A stretch of DNA of 8,775 bases from contig CACXDR010000402.1 in assembly GCA_902766415.1 (NCBI GenBank), positions 1-8,775 on the forward strand. Direction: 5' to 3'. The DNA is from an uncultured Lachnospiraceae bacterium. GTDB taxonomy: Bacteria; Bacillota_A; Clostridia; Lachnospirales; Lachnospiraceae. Shown here piece by piece: positions 6,581 to 8,775 of the stretch. The position numbers and the translations under genes were made by a program. The notes under the pieces are model-generated. The model saw only the letters and a list, made by a program, of their open reading frames with translations, did not search any database and was not told where the DNA came from. Position 1 is the first letter of the stretch. Each line of letters opens with the position of its first letter.

Positions 6581-7846
6581 ATGAAGAAGAAAGCGTTCCT
6601 GACACTGGAGAAGGCGAGAGAGATCGCGAAGCAGTACCCGACGCCGTGGTACATCTACGATGAGAAGGGCATCCGGGAGAACGCGCGCAGGGTGAACCAG
6701 GCCTTCGCGTGGAACAAGGGCTTCCGCGAGTATTTCGCGGTCAAGGCGACGCCGAACCCGTTCCTTTTAAATATCCTGAAGGAGTACGGGTGCGGCACGG
6801 ACTGCTCGTCCATGACCGAGCTCATGATGAGCGAGGCGTGCGGCTTCCGCGGCCATGAGATCATGTTCTCCTCGAACGATACGCCGCCGGAGGAGTTCGC
6901 GTACGCGGACCGGCTCGGCGCCATCATCAACCTCGACGACTTCACCCATATCGAGTGCGTCGAGAAGGTGCTGGGAAAGCTTCCCGAGGTCATGAGCTGC
7001 CGCTACAATCCGGGCGGCATGTTCGAGCTTTCGAACGGCATCATGGACAACCCCGGTGATTCGAAGTACGGCATGACTCCTGAGCAGATCACCGAGGCGT
7101 TCAGGATCATGAAGGCGAAGGGCGTGAAGCGCTTCGGCCTCCACGCGTTCCTCGCGAGCAACACCGTCACCAACGAGTACTATCCGAAGCTCGCGGGGAT
7201 CCTGTTCCGCGAGGCGGTCCGCCTGAAGAAGGAGACCGGCGCGGACATCCGCTTCATCAACCTTTCCGGCGGCGTCGGGATCCCGTACCGCCCGGAGCAG
7301 GAGCCGAACGACATCCTCGCGATCGGCGAGGGCGTCAGGAAGGTCTACGAGGAGATCCTGGTCCCGGAGGGGATGGGCGACGTCGCCCTCTGCACCGAGA
7401 TGGGGCGCTTCATGATGGGCCCGTACGGCGCGCTCGTCACGGAGGCGATCCACGAGAAGCATATCTATAAGGAATATATCGGCACGGACGCCTGCGCGGT
7501 GAACCTCATGCGCCCGGCCATGTACGGCGCGTACCACCACATCACCGTGCTCGGGAAGGAGGACGCGCCCCTGGACCACGTTTACGACGTGACCGGGTCC
7601 CTCTGCGAGAACAACGACAAATTCGCGGTGGACCGGGAGCTTCCGGAGATCGAAAAGGGAGACCTTCTCTTCATCCACGACACCGGCGCGCACGGGTTCG
7701 CGATGGGCTACAATTATAACGGAAAGCTTAAGAGCGCCGAGCTTCTTTTAAAGGAGGACGGGAGCGTCCAGCTGATCCGCAGGGCCGAGACCGCGAAGGA
7801 TTATTTCGCGACCTTCGATTTCTGCGGGCTGCTTTCGGAATACTGA
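6581..7846 (+). CDS. lysA: LysA-type PLP-dependent decarboxylase (diaminopimelate decarboxylase family)
   Basis: A protein of 421 residues starting at ATG 6581, with AAAGGA at 6568-6573. A GTG 48 bases upstream is in frame but has no ribosome site and adds a basic, non-family N-terminus. This is a fold-type III (alanine-racemase-like barrel) enzyme. K55 in YFAVKATPNP is the PLP Schiff-base lysine, NLSGGVGIPY (227-236) is the phosphate loop, EMGR is at 273-276, C342-E343 in GSLCENND is the catalytic Cys-Glu signature, and GAHGFAMGYNYN (369-380) is the C-terminal active-site strand. The assigned reaction is meso-diaminopimelate to L-lysine plus CO2, in the cytoplasm. Several motifs depart from textbook LysA: HAFLAS for HxHIGS, SGGVG for GGGxG, EMGR for EPGR, and GAHGF for GAYGF. 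It is full length and belongs to a divergent clade, so another amino-acid or polyamine substrate cannot be excluded. Confidence 0.85.
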   Translation: MKKKAFLTLEKAREIAKQYPTPWYIYDEKGIRENARRVNQAFAWNKGFREYFAVKATPNPFLLNILKEYGCGTDCSSMTELMMSEACGFRGHEIMFSSNDTPPEEFAYADRLGAIINLDDFTHIECVEKVLGKLPEVMSCRYNPGGMFELSNGIMDNPGDSKYGMTPEQITEAFRIMKAKGVKRFGLHAFLASNTVTNEYYPKLAGILFREAVRLKKETGADIRFINLSGGVGIPYRPEQEPNDILAIGEGVRKVYEEILVPEGMGDVALCTEMGRFMMGPYGALVTEAIHEKHIYKEYIGTDACAVNLMRPAMYGAYHHITVLGKEDAPLDHVYDVTGSLCENNDKFAVDRELPEIEKGDLLFIHDTGAHGFAMGYNYNGKLKSAELLLKEDGSVQLIRRAETAKDYFATFDFCGLLSEY

Positions 7847-7862
7847 ATAAAAACATATGAAA

Positions 7863-7891
7863 AAGCCCGCGCCGGAGAGTGGCGCGGGCTT
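7863..7891. terminator. Terminator hairpin after the decarboxylase gene
   Basis: AAGCCCGCGCC (7863-7873) pairs perfectly with GGCGCGGGCTT (7881-7891) around a 7-base loop, 16 bp after the TGA at 7844-7846. On the + strand only TT, then CATCATC, follows, a poor T-tract. On the - strand the stem is followed by TTTTTCAT. It most likely ends the decarboxylase transcript, but its composition favours the opposite direction. Confidence 0.65.
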
Positions 7892-8240
7892 CATCATCAG
7901 GAACCAAGGTTTCAAAAAGGGATTTGGGAGATTAAGAAGTCTTTACATTTATCTGATGGTCAAAGTATATCATGGGGCCTCCGGGAATGCGTGAATATTG
8001 TCTGAATGATTTTTTAAAAAAGATTTAAGAACGTACACCGGGGCGGCTTTGCCGCCGGATGTGCGTATCTTGCGGGACAGGAGGAGGATCATTCGCCCCG
8101 AAAAAGGCAGGAAAATACGCGCTTTCTGTGGTAAGATAGGGATGGAACCGGTCCGCGGCCGTGACCCGCGTTCCGGAGGCCATTCCTGTTTTTTGTCCCG
8201 GCGTCCGCCGGGGCGTTCCCTGAACGAAGGAAAGTAAAAA
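7892..8240. other. Gene-free stretch upstream of recA with scattered palindromes
   Basis: I see no convincing coding region here; open frames on both strands lack ribosome sites and family motifs. The left part (about 7900-8035) is AT-rich relative to the surroundings and contains a possible promoter, TTTACA (7942-7947) with TATATC (7966-7971) and an 18-bp spacer, and a 12-bp T6A6 palindrome (8010-8021). The right part holds GC-rich stems: 8042-8047 with 8051-8056 (GGCGGC, TTT loop); 8148-8158 with 8166-8176 (2x2 internal mismatch); and 8195-8202 with 8207-8214 (GTCC loop). Their role is unknown. Confidence 0.4.
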
Positions 8241-8282
8241 ACGGTTTCCGCCGGGAGGGTTGACAACCTGCCCGGATACCGT
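8241..8282. repeat. Interrupted palindrome surrounding the recA -35 box
   Basis: ACGGT (8241-8245) pairs with ACCGT (8278-8282), TCC (8247-8249) with GGA (8274-8276), GGG (8253-8255) with CCC (8271-8273), and GGTT (8258-8261) with AACC (8265-8268), leaving GAC as the loop. The symmetry is imperfect (one mismatch, a 3-base bulge and one further mismatched/wobble step). It ends one base before the -10, and the TTGACA box lies at its centre. It could be an operator or a read-through hairpin. Confidence 0.45.
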
Positions 8283-8288
8283 TATTAT
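8260..8288 (+). promoter_or_regulatory. recA promoter
   Basis: TTGACA (8260-8265) and TATTAT (8283-8288) are separated by exactly 17 bp, a near-consensus sigma-A promoter. Transcription should start near 8295, immediately before the LexA box, leaving a leader of about 70 nt before the recA ATG. Confidence 0.85.
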
Positions 8289-8299
8289 GTCTACAGAAC

Positions 8300-8311
8300 G
8301 AACATATGTTC
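8300..8311. promoter_or_regulatory. LexA (DinR) SOS box of recA
   Basis: GAACATATGTTC is a perfect palindrome and matches the Gram-positive LexA/DinR consensus; with the preceding C it reads CGAAC...GTTC. It starts about five bases after the predicted transcription start, so bound LexA would block initiation or promoter clearance. RecA-stimulated LexA cleavage would then induce recA after DNA damage. Confidence 0.92.
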
Positions 8312-8318
8312 ACATATT

Positions 8319-8345
8319 CCCGCGCGGAGAGCTGTCCCGCGCGGA
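8319..8345 (+). repeat. Direct repeat / hairpin in recA leader
   Basis: CCCGCGCGGA occurs at 8319-8328 and again at 8336-8345, a 17-bp period. Because the core CCGCGCGG is self-complementary, the two copies can also pair (8320-8327 with 8337-8344) around a 9-base loop in the mRNA, seven bases ahead of the GGAGG ribosome site at 8352-8356. Confidence 0.6.
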
Positions 8346-8366
8346 TCATCCGGAGGAACAGGATCT

Positions 8367-8775
8367 ATGGATAAAGAAGCAAAGATGAAGGCGCTGGACG
8401 CGGCACTTACACAGATCGAGAAGGCGTACGGGAAAGGCGCCGTCATGAAACTCGGGGACAACGGGAGCGGCATGAACGTGGAGACGGTCCCCACGGGATC
8501 GCTGAGCCTTGACCTGGCGCTGGGCCTCGGCGGCGTGCCGAAGGGCAGGGTCATCGAGATCTACGGCCCGGAGTCCTCCGGAAAGACGACGGTGGCGCTT
8601 CACATGGTCGCGGAAGTGCAGAAGCGCGGCGGCATCGCCGGCTTTATCGATGCCGAGCACGCACTGGACCCGGTCTACGCGAAGAATATCGGCGTGGATA
8701 TCGACAACCTCTATATTTCCCAGCCGGACAACGGGGAACAGGCCATGGAGATCACGGAGACCATGGTGCGCAGCG
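8367..8775 (+). CDS. recA: Recombinase RecA, 3' partial
   Basis: The first 136 residues of RecA are visible and the frame runs off the right edge. ATG 8367 is preceded by GGAGG at 8352-8356. The N-terminal helix (about 3-30, including [18 protein letters not shown]) is followed by the ATPase core, with Walker A GPESSGKT at 67-74 and the catalytic Glu motif [10 protein letters not shown] (E97). [13 protein letters not shown] matches the conserved segment after the core strands. RecA forms ATP-dependent filaments on single-stranded DNA for homologous recombination and stimulates LexA self-cleavage. The upstream LexA box shows SOS control. Loops L1 and L2 and the C-terminus are outside the window. 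Confidence 0.98.
   Translation, partial: MDKEAKMKALDAALTQIEKAYGKGAVMKLGDNGSGMNVETVPTGSLSLDLALGLGGVPKGRVIEIYGPESSGKTTVALHMVAEVQKRGGIAGFIDAEHALDPVYAKNIGVDIDNLYISQPDNGEQAMEITETMVRS

Noticed and set aside
6767..7693. 308-residue - strand open frame
   Set aside because: It is a shadow of the decarboxylase gene, with low-complexity Arg/Val/Ala composition.
8010..8021. T6A6 palindrome as an intrinsic terminator
   Set aside because: It has no GC stem and sits in an AT-rich patch; it is more likely simple sequence or bent DNA.
7970..8266. 98-residue - strand open frame in the gene-free stretch
   Set aside because: There is no recognisable domain. The frame crosses several palindromes and the recA -35, and I see no convincing ribosome site. 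The - strand-facing terminator hairpin to its left is the only supporting hint.

Overview
The window is GC-rich bacterial DNA, most likely from a Clostridia member close to Lachnospiraceae. The reasons are the RecA N-terminus, a perfect Gram-positive (DinR-type) LexA box in front of recA, a 1.43-kb-residue multidomain CoA-dehydratase activase protein typical of anaerobic Firmicutes, and a Cthe_2159-like beta-helix protein. Genus cannot be fixed from the sequence alone. GC-rich third codon positions create long antisense open frames, which I treat as shadows.

Layout, left to right. (1) Positions 1-927, + strand: the C-terminal part of a probable surface carbohydrate-binding beta-helix protein with a Gly/Met-rich insert. 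Its last codons run into a repeat. (2) 874-1107: a dense block of inverted repeats. It holds two copies of a 21-bp palindrome arranged as a REP/BIME-like pair, a small hairpin, and a very strong bidirectional terminator between convergent genes. (3) 1108-5409, - strand: one giant gene for a fused protein with two ATP-dependent activase modules (both keeping the Fe-S cysteine pair), a DUF2229-type module and a dehydratase-component-like C-terminal module. (4) 5410-5635: a divergent control region with two good sigma-A promoters back to back and leader hairpins on both sides. (5) 5636-6505, + strand: a rhomboid/derlin-like polytopic membrane protein lacking an evident catalytic dyad, with a C-terminal zinc ribbon. 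(6) 6581-7846, + strand: a LysA-type fold-III PLP decarboxylase with several departures from the canonical motifs, probably in the same transcript as (5). (7) 7847-8366: a gene-free stretch of about 520 bp with a terminator hairpin, several palindromes and the recA promoter with its LexA box. (8) 8367 to the right edge: the N-terminal part of recA.

The genes do not form one obvious pathway. The giant activase protein and the rhomboid-like gene share a divergent promoter region. The decarboxylase (lysine/diaminopimelate-type chemistry) follows the rhomboid-like gene without an obvious terminator. recA is a separate SOS-controlled unit. The least explained items are the rhomboid-like pseudoprotease with its zinc ribbon, the self-contained activase fusion with no dehydratase partner in view, and the repeat pair that has rewritten the C-terminus of the first gene. 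I did not find a CRISPR array, phage module, defence island, rRNA or tRNA.
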